Assembly: GCA_003151275.1 (NCBI GenBank)
Contig: PLXC01000060.1
Coordinates: 1 to 64,000, forward strand
Reading direction: 5' to 3'
DNA length: 64,000 bases
From: Candidatus Melainabacteria bacterium
GTDB taxonomy: Bacteria > Cyanobacteriota > Vampirovibrionia > Obscuribacterales > Obscuribacteraceae
Shown piece after piece: positions 7,734 to 17,364 of this stretch. The notes beneath the pieces were generated by a model. The model saw only the letters and a list, made by a program, of their open reading frames with translations. It searched no databases and was not told the DNA's origin. The position numbers were made by a program, and so were the translations under genes. The first letter of the stretch is position 1. Each line of letters starts with the position of its first letter.

Positions 7734-8144
7734 TTGCCGCCACCGCCTCTGCCTTACCTGAAAAGCGAGTCGGAAAAAGAGTTCGCTGAAAATCGGCAAT
7801 CTCTCAGTGAAGATGATCTGAGATCGATTTGGAATAACCTTGGTTTTGTTTCGGCAGACTCATGGTCGCCGCATTTTCGATGGCACGTTGACATGCCCGC
7901 ATCCGCAATTGAAGCGCATATGCATCACGAAATAGAAGTGTTGCGAGCTGATCCGGCCATGGCACCATTCATAGTGCCCCCAGAGTCTGGAAAATTTGGT
8001 CATATCAAATCTTTTAAGGTATCACAGCGCGGCAAATCCGGCACAGCAATAGAATTGTTGATCGAAACATCCACTGGAGTGTGGTCAGTCAAAAAAAGAA
8101 TTGGTGATCCGCAGCGTGTTCAAAAACAGCGAGCTAAAAAATAG
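7734..8144 (+). CDS. Hypothetical protein, TTG start
   Basis: The frame starts at TTG 7734, five bases after AGGGGGA, a good ribosome site. No ATG fits better. The 136-residue product is soluble, with a central WNNLGFVSADSWSPHFRWHVDMP stretch containing several Trp and His residues, and a basic C-terminus ending QKQRAKK. No known domain is recognised. It lies 110 bp downstream of tRNA-Ser and could share its transcript. Confidence 0.6.
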   Translation: MPPPPLPYLKSESEKEFAENRQSLSEDDLRSIWNNLGFVSADSWSPHFRWHVDMPASAIEAHMHHEIEVLRADPAMAPFIVPPESGKFGHIKSFKVSQRGKSGTAIELLIETSTGVWSVKKRIGDPQRVQKQRAKK

Positions 8145-8407
8145 CGAGATTGAAAAGCGCGAAACTATTTTTCGACTTCAAAAGGGACTCACTTGGCCTG
8201 CTCTCGGTGGTAACTGTGTGCCTTTACGGGCAGCACCGCGGAAGTAGGCTGCTTCGCCGCAGCAAACGAACTGCTTCGCTGCTTGGGCGCTCCTAAGATA
8301 GTCTTTCTCGCGATAAATGGGTTTCCATTTCATAAGTTTGTCCCACTTAGCCAACAATAACGGGCGACCCGCTATATAATCGGCAATGGGAATTTAAAGG
8401 GTAGGAA

Positions 8408-8941
8408 ATGGCAACAGAATACTGCAGACAAAACGTGCATCAAAAATCGCAAGTATGGTTTTTTCTCTTCTTGACGATTTGCTTCACCCTCTGCGGAGCG
8501 GGCGCCTGTAAACCTTTAGACATGGGTGGCGGCGGTCCTAAGAATTGGACAGAGGCTCTCACTGCCGGAAATAGTGCTATGAAAGCTGGCGACTATCCTG
8601 CAGCTGAAACCTCATTTGTAACCGCCGAAAAAATGTGTGCGAAAGAGTATGGAAAAGACGATCCTAGACGCGCTACCTGCCTTGGATATCTCGCCGAGAT
8701 GTATAGAGCCCAACAAGAATATAGAAAAGCAGCCCTTATCTACAAAGAGCTTATCGAAATTAAAGAAAAAACGGATCCAAAGAGCTCTGATTTGACAAAT
8801 TTCCGTGCTCAATACAGCGAAATTCAGCGCAAAATCAAAGACTACGGACTAGATGTGGATCCCAACTCGCCAAAAGCCAAGTCAGCTAAACCAGCAGTAG
8901 AAGGGAAGAATCATGCAGCTGGTAAAAAGAAAGAACACTAG
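8408..8941 (+). CDS. Exported TPR protein, possible lipoprotein
   Basis: The 177-residue protein has a long N-region, a hydrophobic stretch (VWFFLFLTICFTLCG, residues 17-31) and then GAGAC, which could serve as a weak lipobox. About two tetratricopeptide units follow (WTEALTAGNSAMKAGDYPAAETSF and LGYLAEMYRAQQEYRKAALIYKELIEIKEK), of the kinesin-light-chain type. The C-terminus is Lys/Ala/His-rich. A TATAAT hexamer at 8375-8380 could be the -10 element of its promoter, without a convincing -35. It is one of several exported TPR proteins in the window, and its partner is unknown. Confidence 0.75.
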   Translation: MATEYCRQNVHQKSQVWFFLFLTICFTLCGAGACKPLDMGGGGPKNWTEALTAGNSAMKAGDYPAAETSFVTAEKMCAKEYGKDDPRRATCLGYLAEMYRAQQEYRKAALIYKELIEIKEKTDPKSSDLTNFRAQYSEIQRKIKDYGLDVDPNSPKAKSAKPAVEGKNHAAGKKKEH

Positions 8942-9123
8942 TTCGCTCCACTAAATCTCGTTGTTTGTTGCTCAAACTATAGATTTCATTGACCCAAAAG
9001 ATCTCGTTAATCCAAGAAGGATCTATTTTAGACAAGTATGTGTGTCTATAAACATCCAAGATGGATGCCCTCATTTCCGGCCAATCGCCCAGCATCGCGC
9101 GGCATTCGCCAATTGCTGTTTAA

Positions 9124-11754
9124 TTAAGGACGTTCAACCTTTATCTTATTGCCATTCAGACGCACAAGGACGGTGACCATACCTTCTTTGGTATGTGGCA
9201 CTGCTTCAAGCGGCGTGGAGGCATTCACAGCCTTAGTGAGAGCGTTTGTAGCAGAGTCGTATTCACTCGGATCAGTAATCTCGAGTTTCTTGACGTTCCC
9301 GTCTTCATCAACCACAACTGTCAATGACGTCTTGATCTTTGGTGGTTTCTTTTTCTTCAACAGCTCATCGATATCTTCAGGAATCTTCAATTTACTTTGT
9401 ATGGCTTTCTCGAAACTAGCAATGAAATCGTCGACTTCCTTATCGGTAGCAATTGGCTTTTCGACTGGTGCGTCAACAGCTGGCTTTCCTGTAGTAATCA
9501 GCTTCTTATCCGTTGTGGATCTCGCCGAGTTACCATGCGCAGTGTAGTCTGACGCCATTTGATCGCATAACCAGAGAGTCGTTTTGTAGTCATAAGCCTT
9601 ATCTGGTGCTAGCGACGTACCTTCAACAAGAATGGATTTTCCTTTCTCAGGTGATGGATAAGCACCAGTCAAAACATTTACGGGTTTCCCCTTAGGGTCC
9701 ACATACCTACCTAAAAACCAATGCAAATTACCATCGCCAAGCAATTGGAAGTTTTCTTCAATTTTCGACTTTTCGACTCCTCCCTCCCCTTGATTGACTC
9801 CACTGAATGGAGGCCGTCCGACAAAATTTTCTAAACTCTGCACTGGCGACATATCGTCAAAAACGATAAACCAAACCTTCTGATTGCTTTGATCCGAATA
9901 GAGTCCAAACGACGGCGCCGGTTTTGTTATTTCAGACGTATCCTCATACCAATAGCCAGGAATTGCAGTACCTTTAAAGCCAGCATATTTGGTGGCAACT
10001 TGAACAGCCTTTTCAGAACTGTGGTGCACGGTTTCCGGGGGCGGGGCATTGGGGTCGACAACCGCAGGAGGAGGAGCCGTGCCACCACCTCCGCAGAACA
10101 TCATGCCGAGAAGTGGGAAGCCAATCACCACAGCTGCAACAAGAGCTAATTGCATATTGGTGACGTTGTACTTCTTCTGAAGCTTAACAAGTTCCCCAAC
10201 AGCTTTGTTTTTGGCGCCTACAGGTTCTTCTTCAGGAGGCGGCGGTTCGATCACGGTCCCACAATTGAAACATGGGCCCACTTTGGTATTTGTTGAATAA
10301 CAATTTGGACAGACAAACTTCTCAAGCTTTTCTTGCGCTACTGCTCCAGCTTCGTCACTTTCCATCTTGACGCGGAGACCAGAAATAGCTCCTGCTGGCT
10401 CGGCGGTTCCGCCATCGTCAGAGCTAAGTTTGGGCTTCTTAGTGCTCATTTCGAGCAAGGCGCCCATCCACATCATTTGATAAAGCTTAACTGGTGGCGT
10501 TGGCGTTCCCGGTTTTGGCAGGTGAGGGCCGCTATGCACGCCGATCAGCTTGTAGTCTTTTAAAATCAGAGCGCCTGGAAGTTGGTTAGGTATCGCGATT
10601 GTGTGCAACATGTTCTTCGGTTGCAGCGCATTAGCTACCCCGAAAAAATTTCCCTGCATCCAGGTCGGCTTACCGGATAACGGATCCAAATAAAAAGCTT
10701 GCAGTGGATCCCAGGCGTTAATCTCAAAGTCCGTATGCGAAACGAGTGGTGCACCGACTTGCCCACTGCTGTGAAATGGAGTCGAGCGATTGATCATTGA
10801 AATCATGGCTCGGTTAACAAGTTCGCGCATGGCCTGGACAACGGTGTAGGTATCGGCGCCAACTCGCTCAGACATCTTATCCAAGGTCAAATAGCCGTCC
10901 ACTGAAGCCCAAAGCCGCTCCAACAGCCATTGTATGTTTTCGCTGACCGCCGCTGGATCAATCGTTTCGACGCGTTTTTGGTAGCGAGCCTCAGCACCAC
11001 CCAAATAAGTCAACATCTGCGGCAGTTCACTGACACGTCGTTGAGCTTCTTCAATGAGCGAATCAGCAGGAGCAGTCACATCTCTCACGTTGCCCCAATT
11101 AAACGGCACTGCTGTTTGGAAGGCATAACCTTCAGCCGACTTTTTGTAGAGCAACTCGAAAAATGCTAATTCACCCAGAAGACCCCGGAAATATACTTTC
11201 TGGATAGTTCCTGGACCGACTTGAATACGCGCGATCGGTATGTTGCGAGCATCCATCAGCGTTAACAAGCCTTCTTTTCCTGCCTGCAAAATGTTAGTCA
11301 GTATCGACAAAAATTCAATGCCGCGAATATTACCAGACGCTTCTACTCCTTCATTCGAGAAAGGAAGCGACAGCGCGCGTTGCAGCTCAGCGACTTTATC
11401 GGCCTGTAGATCGGCAATCTGAAAATCAAGACCAAGAGAAGCCATATCGTTCGCCAAAATCAGCTGATCGCCTGGATTGCCAGTTTGAGCTAAATACCAT
11501 TTGCGAGCGGCGACTTTGTCAAAGTCACTATGCAATGTGATTGTCTTCACCCCATCAGTTACGTCTGGGTGAATAAAGTGCAAGCCAAGTGCCCAGGGCG
11601 CTTCGGCGTAGTTAAAGATGCAGCTCGCGCAGGTCACGGCTCGGCTCTTGGAGACCAGAAACGCTTGTCCCAATATTTTTGGAGGATTTACGGTTCGGTC
11701 GATTACAAAGCCAGTCGCATCCGAATAGTTCTGTTGAAGTGATTCAAGGCTCAT
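9124..11754 (-). CDS. DUF4388 / zinc-ribbon / TM / TonB-C-like multidomain protein
   Basis: The 876-residue protein is a mosaic. Residues 1-130 resemble an inactive trypsin-like fold (FVIDRTVNPPKILGQAFLVSKSRAVTC). A DUF4388 (PATAN-type) segment starts near 143 (GIEFLSILTNILQAGKEGLLTLMD). A zinc ribbon with two CxxC pairs lies at 478-498. One membrane segment (LALVAAVVIGFPLLGMMF) lies at about 531-554, and an exported region follows. The last 100 residues look like a TonB-C/TolA-type domain (TSLTVVVDEDGNVKKLEI, then a VPHTKEGMVTVLVRLNG strand). This layout suggests a cytoplasmic sensor coupled to a periplasmic arm. The assignments of the first and last domains are tentative. A palindromic repeat ends three bases upstream of the ATG. 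Confidence 0.75.
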   Translation of the reverse strand: MSLESLQQNYSDATGFVIDRTVNPPKILGQAFLVSKSRAVTCASCIFNYAEAPWALGLHFIHPDVTDGVKTITLHSDFDKVAARKWYLAQTGNPGDQLILANDMASLGLDFQIADLQADKVAELQRALSLPFSNEGVEASGNIRGIEFLSILTNILQAGKEGLLTLMDARNIPIARIQVGPGTIQKVYFRGLLGELAFFELLYKKSAEGYAFQTAVPFNWGNVRDVTAPADSLIEEAQRRVSELPQMLTYLGGAEARYQKRVETIDPAAVSENIQWLLERLWASVDGYLTLDKMSERVGADTYTVVQAMRELVNRAMISMINRSTPFHSSGQVGAPLVSHTDFEINAWDPLQAFYLDPLSGKPTWMQGNFFGVANALQPKNMLHTIAIPNQLPGALILKDYKLIGVHSGPHLPKPGTPTPPVKLYQMMWMGALLEMSTKKPKLSSDDGGTAEPAGAISGLRVKMESDEAGAVAQEKLEKFVCPNCYSTNTKVGPCFNCGTVIEPPPPEEEPVGAKNKAVGELVKLQKKYNVTNMQLALVAAVVIGFPLLGMMFCGGGGTAPPPAVVDPNAPPPETVHHSSEKAVQVATKYAGFKGTAIPGYWYEDTSEITKPAPSFGLYSDQSNQKVWFIVFDDMSPVQSLENFVGRPPFSGVNQGEGGVEKSKIEENFQLLGDGNLHWFLGRYVDPKGKPVNVLTGAYPSPEKGKSILVEGTSLAPDKAYDYKTTLWLCDQMASDYTAHGNSARSTTDKKLITTGKPAVDAPVEKPIATDKEVDDFIASFEKAIQSKLKIPEDIDELLKKKKPPKIKTSLTVVVDEDGNVKKLEITDPSEYDSATNALTKAVNASTPLEAVPHTKEGMVTVLVRLNGNKIKVERP

Positions 11755-11756
11755 AT

Positions 11757-11798
11757 GTTATCCGAGGATAGTCTGTGCAGCTAGCTGCTCGACTTATG
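11757..11798 (-). repeat. Family B palindromic repeat, copy 1
   Basis: Contains TATCCGAGGATA (11759-11770) and GCAGCTAGCTGC (11777-11788), the two short palindromes that define this family. It occupies the leader immediately before the start codon of the gene ending at 11754. Confidence 0.7.
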
Positions 11799-11936
11799 TC
11801 GCGTTAGAGTGTGCTTCTCGTGTCGTTATACCACCTTTGCTGGGTTAACCACCGGGTATAACGGCAGTGGTCACTCTCAATCAACAATAGCAAGGATCTG
11901 GCTCAACTTGCTCTTGGGTACGCTGTCTTTCTAATT

Positions 11937-12458
11937 TTAGTGCCTAACGGAAAATTCATCATCATCCAACTTGGCGTCGTGCGGCGTTTCTGGCGGTAAA
12001 AGCCGCTCCTGTACGGAATTGGATGGTTTTAAGAGTACCGCTTTAACCGTCGTCCAATTGGGCGGTAAGCAATATCGGCATGGAGCCTGACCAGCTTCCA
12101 CAGCTTGCTTTCTGAAGTTAAAAAAGATGACGTGGTGTGCGCTCATCGCTTGGGCGAAGGGACAAGATGGACGATGAAATTTTAAGGAAAAAGTGTTGCC
12201 CCAATATTTAATGGGCAGCTCTGAAGGCGCAGATACGCTTTCAGTATGATTGCTGCTTGAAACCTCCTTCTTGTCTAACAAGCCCTGTTCACTTTTAAAC
12301 TCGCCGTTCAGTTCATCTGATTCAGCCCGAAGGGTGACGGAAGAGAGATAGACGCACAAAAGTGAGAGGATCACGGCGAGCATATGTGAAAGACGGTGCA
12401 AGATCACAACCTGTTTGCGGCTATTAACTAGAACGTCGATCAGGCGAAAAAAGTTCAA
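11937..12458 (-). CDS. Exported protein with Ada-like zinc-binding motif
   Basis: The 173-residue protein has an N-terminal hydrophobic segment (LSHMLAVILSLLCVYLSSVTLRA, about residues 23-45) that acts as signal peptide or anchor. Residues 83-133 match the metal-binding domain of Ada: KYWGNTFSLKFHRPSCPFA, then RKQAVEAGQAPCRYCLP, giving C-x(n)-C-x2-C plus His. In Ada this fold binds zinc and DNA phosphate, but related stand-alone copies occur in exported proteins where DNA binding is unlikely. Function is unknown. It is divergent from pncB. Confidence 0.7.
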   Translation of the reverse strand: MNFFRLIDVLVNSRKQVVILHRLSHMLAVILSLLCVYLSSVTLRAESDELNGEFKSEQGLLDKKEVSSSNHTESVSAPSELPIKYWGNTFSLKFHRPSCPFAQAMSAHHVIFFNFRKQAVEAGQAPCRYCLPPNWTTVKAVLLKPSNSVQERLLPPETPHDAKLDDDEFSVRH

Positions 12459-12574
12459 ATGAATATACCAATTGCCACAAGGAAGTCCCTAGTGCTGCAC
12501 TGAATACGGTGCTAATCCGCTGACCGACGGCGCATTCGTATGATAAAGTTGGGAGCCCACTCAGGCTAAACGCT

Positions 12575-14098
12575 ATGAAGCAGCCGCTTTGCGAACTATA
12601 TAAAGACTCACTGAGTCTGCTCACTGATCTTTACGAATTGACGATGGCATATAGCTACTGGAAATCCGGTACTGCCGACAAAGAGGCTGTTTTCAATCTT
12701 TCCTTTCGGACCAACCCTTTCAAAGGTGGCTTTGCCATCGCCTGCGGTTTGTCACATTTGATTCAATATATTCAAAACGTTCGATTCAGTGAAAGTGACA
12801 TTGACTACCTTGGCACCTTGAAGGGAAGCGACGGAAAAGCATTATTTGAAATTGCTTTTTTGGAATATCTTCTCGCCCTGAAATTTGATTGTGATGTCGA
12901 CGCGGTCATGGAAGGTTCAGTTGTATTCGCGCACGAGCCAATCATTCGTGTCAAAGGCCCAATAATTCCATGCCAGATTCTCGAAACATCGCTCTTAAAC
13001 ATGATCAACTTTCAAACCTTGATTGCCACAAAAGCAGCACGTTTACGCCTGGCCGCAGGCGATAAATCCTTACTCGAATTCGGATTGCGTCGGGCCCAAG
13101 GTGCAGATGGTGGACTCTCCGCCACCTGGGCATCCTATATCGGTGGATGCGACGCCACTTCCAATGTGCTAGCCGGAAAACTTTACGGAATTCCAGTTAA
13201 AGGGACTCATGCACACAGTTGGGTGATGTCATTCGATGATGAGCTAGCCTCGTTTCGCGCCTACGCTGAAGCAATGCCGAACAATTCAATTTTCTTGGTC
13301 GATACTTACGACACTCTTGACGGCGTCAAAAAGGCAATCGAAGTTGGCAAATGGTTAAAACAGAATGGTCACTCCTTTCAGGGAATCAGACTGGACTCGG
13401 GTGACTTTGCCTATCTGAGCATCGAAGCGCGACGGATGCTAAATGAAGCTGGATTTGCCGACGCTCTAATTTTCGCCTCCAATGATTTGGACGAACACAT
13501 CATTCAAAGTTTGAATGACCAAGGTGCACAAGTCGATGTCTGGGTTGTCGGTACAAAGCTTGTCACTGCCTATGATCAGCCGTCACTGGGCGGTGTTTAC
13601 AAGTTAACAGCCGTGCGCCGTCCCGGCGAGAAATGGCAATACAAAGTAAAGCTCTCTGAGCAAGCTGTGAAAATTTCAAATCCTGGTCTTCAACAAATCC
13701 GCCGTTTTTACACGGATCATGGACAGGGAGAGTTGTTTATCGGCGATATGATTTATGACGAAGCAGCACCACCGCAGGAATCATTGATAATCGTAGATCC
13801 TGTCGACTTTACAAGACGAAAAGTCGTGCCACGAAAGACCCCATACGTTGATTTACTGCAACCCATTTTCAGAAGCGGTCAGTTAGTTTACAACAATCCA
13901 AGTGCAGTTGAAATCAAAGAGTATTCCAAAGAGCAGCTAAGACGCCTGCATCCGGGGATCAAGCGTTTGCTCAACCCCCACCAATATCCGGTCGGATTGG
14001 AACAATCACTGCATCAATTGAAGACCGATTTAATTATGATCGCCAGAAATGATCGAGATCAGCGCGCAACAAGTAGCGAACGACCATTTTTCGATTAA
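12575..14098 (+). CDS. pncB: Nicotinate phosphoribosyltransferase
   Basis: The 507-residue protein carries LLTDLYELTMAYSYWKSG near the N-terminus, NFQTLIATKAARLRLAAG, GLRRAQGADGG, and VKGTHAHSWVMSF containing the His that is phosphorylated in the family, then IRLDSGDFAYLS. It converts nicotinate and PRPP to nicotinate mononucleotide with ATP use, the first step of the Preiss-Handler NAD salvage route. The length fits the longer (PncB2-like) subfamily. Its 3' end overlaps the convergent gene at 14095 by four bases. Confidence 0.95.
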   Translation: MKQPLCELYKDSLSLLTDLYELTMAYSYWKSGTADKEAVFNLSFRTNPFKGGFAIACGLSHLIQYIQNVRFSESDIDYLGTLKGSDGKALFEIAFLEYLLALKFDCDVDAVMEGSVVFAHEPIIRVKGPIIPCQILETSLLNMINFQTLIATKAARLRLAAGDKSLLEFGLRRAQGADGGLSATWASYIGGCDATSNVLAGKLYGIPVKGTHAHSWVMSFDDELASFRAYAEAMPNNSIFLVDTYDTLDGVKKAIEVGKWLKQNGHSFQGIRLDSGDFAYLSIEARRMLNEAGFADALIFASNDLDEHIIQSLNDQGAQVDVWVVGTKLVTAYDQPSLGGVYKLTAVRRPGEKWQYKVKLSEQAVKISNPGLQQIRRFYTDHGQGELFIGDMIYDEAAPPQESLIIVDPVDFTRRKVVPRKTPYVDLLQPIFRSGQLVYNNPSAVEIKEYSKEQLRRLHPGIKRLLNPHQYPVGLEQSLHQLKTDLIMIARNDRDQRATSSERPFFD

Positions 14099-14472
14099 CG
14101 CTTCTTTCGTCCAATGGAGACTACATTCGCCTCAAGCTGAGGTGCCTTCATGCGCTCTTCAATCGACTGCACCCAACCGGTCAACAGTTCGAGATGTTCG
14201 AGACCACGTTGAGGCAATCTATTTTTGTACAACTTCAATTGACGATAGTATTTTAGCAATGACGTAAACAGCCGAAACACTGCCTCTGTCTGTGATTTGC
14301 CATAGCAATGCAAACCGATTTCTGGAACACCGACAACAGTTCTCTCACCTACGAGCCACAATCGGGCTGAAAGAGTTCCATCGCTCCAGGGTAGCGAAAC
14401 CTCATGAACTTCTTGCTGACTAAACTGCTTCATCAATCCTCGACACTCTAAATATATTCGGGCTCTGTTCAA
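14095..14472 (-). CDS. Hypothetical soluble protein
   Basis: The 125-residue protein starts MNRARIYLECRGLMKQFSQQEVHEVSLPW and has a central WLVGERTVVGVPEIGLHCYG strand-rich part. It then has a helical stretch with many Leu, Tyr and Lys (LFTSLLKYYRQLKLYKNRL) and a basic C-terminus (SIGRKKR). No domain is recognised. It is convergent with pncB and has 268 bp of empty DNA upstream that may hold its promoter. Confidence 0.6.
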   Translation of the reverse strand: MNRARIYLECRGLMKQFSQQEVHEVSLPWSDGTLSARLWLVGERTVVGVPEIGLHCYGKSQTEAVFRLFTSLLKYYRQLKLYKNRLPQRGLEHLELLTGWVQSIEERMKAPQLEANVVSIGRKKR

Positions 14473-14740
14473 AATGACGCTTCAGCAATATGTTGGTTTG
14501 CGTTGCTTGAATGCGTAGAACAGGCGAACTGAGAATCTTTGAATAACGTCGGGGAGATGTTTTGCAAACCTATACGAGTAGTATAGCTCCAATTTCTTTT
14601 ACGTAAAGGGCTGGGATGAAAACCGCATCAGAAGCGTATTAATTGAATGCATTTTTAGTTGCGTAAATAACATTTTTTGTTTTCTCAATTCGCAAACAGG
14701 TTTTTCCTGCAACCTGCACGACTTCGCAATGCATTACAGG

Positions 14741-15679
14741 CTAATCCTTTTGAGAGATCATCCTTAAAACTGATTGCGAGAGCTGATCATCTTTATATTG
14801 ATCAAAATCAAACCAATGAATTGCATCATTCGCTTTGAACCAGATCAACTGGCGACGAGAAAGTTGATTATTGTGAGTCAGGCAGTCTTCTTTTGCAGTT
14901 TGAAGATCTACTTTCCCATCTATGTATGCAATAAATTCAGTGTAGTTAACTGAGTTAAGCAGAGTTCGACACGGTCCAAATTTTTTGTATACAGCTTCGA
15001 CTTCTTCCACCAGACCCAATCGTAATTGTTCCGCAAAGCGCCTGCCAATCGCCTCTCGCAGCAAATCACGATTACTGGGTCTGAGACCGATCCAAATTAC
15101 TTGAAAGGGCAAATCGGTTTTGCTCACCATTTGCGAAAATGGTTTTCCGCAGACGAGTGAAACTTCAATCGCCCTAATTACACGCATCCGATCGTTCGGA
15201 TTGAGGCGCTGAGAAGTGACTACGTCTAGATCGATTAGTCTTTGAAATAGTGCTTCATTACCAGAGCGATCTGCCAATGCGCGTAAATCTGCTCGCAATT
15301 CTTCCTGAGGAGCGACCTCAGGAATGACCAAGCCTTCTAGCAGGGCACGAGCGTAAAAGCCTGTCCCACCACAGACAATGGGAGTTAGTGAGCGTGAGAA
15401 TATTCCGTTCATAAGCTCAGTCGCCTGCTGCTTATATTCGGCAACGGTATATGGCTCGTCTGGATCCACGACATCGAACATATAGTGGGGGATGCTGCAA
15501 CGCTCTTCTAGTATTGGCTTCGCAGTTCCCACATCCATATGTCTGTAGATCGTTCGAGAATCGCAGGCAATAATTTCACCACCGATCTCCTGCGCCAATT
15601 TGATGCTGAGCGCAGTTTTTCCAGTGCATGTTGGACCGACAATCGCAATAACCGTTGGAAGTATCACATGAATTCTCAA
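14741..15679 (-). CDS. miaA: tRNA dimethylallyltransferase
   Basis: The 312-residue protein has the P-loop GPTCTGKT (15-22), the DSRTIYRHMDVGTAKP motif that carries the catalytic Asp, the IPHYMFDVVDPDEPYTVAEYK segment, and GGTGFYARALLEGL. It transfers the dimethylallyl group to N6 of A37 in tRNAs reading UNN codons, which includes the tRNA-Ser(UGA) encoded at 7541. Length is standard. It follows the YIP1 gene by 60 bp on the same strand and may be the end of that operon. Confidence 0.95.
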   Translation of the reverse strand: MRIHVILPTVIAIVGPTCTGKTALSIKLAQEIGGEIIACDSRTIYRHMDVGTAKPILEERCSIPHYMFDVVDPDEPYTVAEYKQQATELMNGIFSRSLTPIVCGGTGFYARALLEGLVIPEVAPQEELRADLRALADRSGNEALFQRLIDLDVVTSQRLNPNDRMRVIRAIEVSLVCGKPFSQMVSKTDLPFQVIWIGLRPSNRDLLREAIGRRFAEQLRLGLVEEVEAVYKKFGPCRTLLNSVNYTEFIAYIDGKVDLQTAKEDCLTHNNQLSRRQLIWFKANDAIHWFDFDQYKDDQLSQSVLRMISQKD

Positions 15680-15739
15680 TAACGCTTGGAGTTTGTCACA
15701 GGCATCTCTTGTGATTACAGAATTACATTGATAGCAGAA

Positions 15740-16351
15740 TTACAGAAGTGCTTGCACGATTGCTATGAAGGCGCAAGATAACCAAAAGAAATAGGTGAGT
15801 ATAAAAAGGGGCGGTCCCAGTACGAGCAAGGCAAACATCCGAACCGGACCGACTTCAAGTGAGTGAGCGAATACAAGCCACTGCAAATAGAACATCCACA
15901 ACACAGGTATGATCGCCAGAAAGTTATAAACCGATCCCAAGGCTCTGAAGCAACTCATCGGTCCAATGAAGATCAAAGGCATGAAAGCCCATCCCACACA
16001 AATCAATGCTGTGCGCAACGATACCTCGCGTTTGGAAACCCATCCACAGACGATGTGTAGAATCGCCGACAGTGCCAACCACATAACCAGCCCTTGAAAG
16101 ACCGCGCTTAAAAGGATCGGTAATGAAGGCGATGTGCCAATCACACTGGCATCTACAGCCCCACTGATTGCGTTTGCAAGCACGACAATGATAAGCGCGC
16201 CATATACTGTCTGATTGTTGGCAGCAAGACTTTCGTCTTCACTTAAAACTCTCATGGTTCGATCTGGAGCAACAAGCAATCCATAAAAAATATCCGCCCA
16301 TTGATTTACATCACTGGCGGCCGGCTGCAGCGTTACTTCAGACTCAGACAT
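15740..16351 (-). CDS. YIP1-family integral membrane protein
   Basis: The 203-residue protein starts with a soluble segment (WADIFYGLLVAPDRTMRVLSED) typical of bacterial Yip1-domain proteins. Five hydrophobic helices follow between about residues 48 and 200. The sppA stop is read only three bases upstream, so the two are co-transcribed. Yip1-type proteins are membrane proteins without known catalysis, and no specific role can be read here. Confidence 0.8.
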   Translation of the reverse strand: MSESEVTLQPAASDVNQWADIFYGLLVAPDRTMRVLSEDESLAANNQTVYGALIIVVLANAISGAVDASVIGTSPSLPILLSAVFQGLVMWLALSAILHIVCGWVSKREVSLRTALICVGWAFMPLIFIGPMSCFRALGSVYNFLAIIPVLWMFYLQWLVFAHSLEVGPVRMFALLVLGPPLFILTYFFWLSCAFIAIVQALL

Positions 16352-16354
16352 CTG

Positions 16355-17359
16355 CTATTGCATCATCCACAACGGAACTTGGATAAATTTAGGATTCATC
16401 GACTCTGGCAAAACTTGACCGATCAATCCACTATCGCTTTGCGAACGCAAGGCTGGAACAGAGACGGCAGATTCCATAAGCGAGCCGAGCAAACTGTCTG
16501 ACGACTTGTCTTCAACCGGCAATTTTTCAGTCAGATGAAGCTTGTCTTTGCAAATTTTCTGCAAGGCATCAAGCGATTCATCATAACCGCCCAGCTCATC
16601 GACCAGATGCAATTTGAGCGCTTGCCGGCCTGAGTAAACGCGCCCATCACCGATGCGACGCACTTCGGCCAAATTCATTTTTCGACCTTCGGCAACAGCA
16701 TCAACGAATTGATCGTAAGAGTCAGTGCATAGCAATTGCAGAATCGTTTTTTCTTCAGGCAACATCGCACGGTAGGGCGAAGCAATGTCTTTGAACTGAC
16801 CAGACTTGATCACGTCTGATTGGACGCCGACTTTGTCAGCAAGTCCTTTGAAATTCATCAGGTGCATAATCACACCAATGGATCCAGTCAATGTGCCAGG
16901 TTCAGCGAGGATGCGATCGCTTGCTGAAGCAACATAGTAGCCACCAGATGCAGCAACGTCGCCCATCGACACTACGACCGGTCGGTTTGTTTTTCTGAAC
17001 GCTTTCACTTCACTAGTAATTTCTTGTGATGCAGAAACGGTGCCACCAGGTGAATTGATCCGCAGAAGGATGCCCTTCACATGTTCGTTTTTAATCGCTT
17101 TTCTCAACTGTTTTAAAACAGATCCAGATGAATCATCAGATCCAAAAAACAAAGAGCGCTCTTCTTTATCCTGAATCATGCCTGTCAGATGAACCACTTG
17201 AATGTGATCCGTGAAGCGAGTCAAGATGCCGTCGCCGGTGCCGCCAGTTTTCTCCATATGCTTCGCCACTTGCGTGCTCAGAAGACCAACTGGGATAGCA
17301 ATAATGCACAGCCCAAGAACAATCCAGACGAACCAGCGTTGATTGATTCGGATGGACAT
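16355..17359 (-). CDS. sppA: Signal peptide peptidase SppA (short form)
   Basis: The 334-residue protein has an N-terminal membrane anchor (10-30) and the Clp-like serine protease fold of the S49 family: GILLRINSPGGTVSASQEI, the nucleophile in GDVAASGGYYVA (S138), TLTGSIGVI, and the Lys general base in KSGQFKD (K190). The 52-residue Ser-Lys spacing matches the single-domain Bacillus-type enzyme. It clears cleaved signal peptides in the membrane. It sits in a tight operon with the coiled-coil protein upstream (5 bp) and YIP1 downstream (3 bp). Confidence 0.94.
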   Translation of the reverse strand: MSIRINQRWFVWIVLGLCIIAIPVGLLSTQVAKHMEKTGGTGDGILTRFTDHIQVVHLTGMIQDKEERSLFFGSDDSSGSVLKQLRKAIKNEHVKGILLRINSPGGTVSASQEITSEVKAFRKTNRPVVVSMGDVAASGGYYVASASDRILAEPGTLTGSIGVIMHLMNFKGLADKVGVQSDVIKSGQFKDIASPYRAMLPEEKTILQLLCTDSYDQFVDAVAEGRKMNLAEVRRIGDGRVYSGRQALKLHLVDELGGYDESLDALQKICKDKLHLTEKLPVEDKSSDSLLGSLMESAVSVPALRSQSDSGLIGQVLPESMNPKFIQVPLWMMQ

Positions 17360-17364
17360 AAGTG

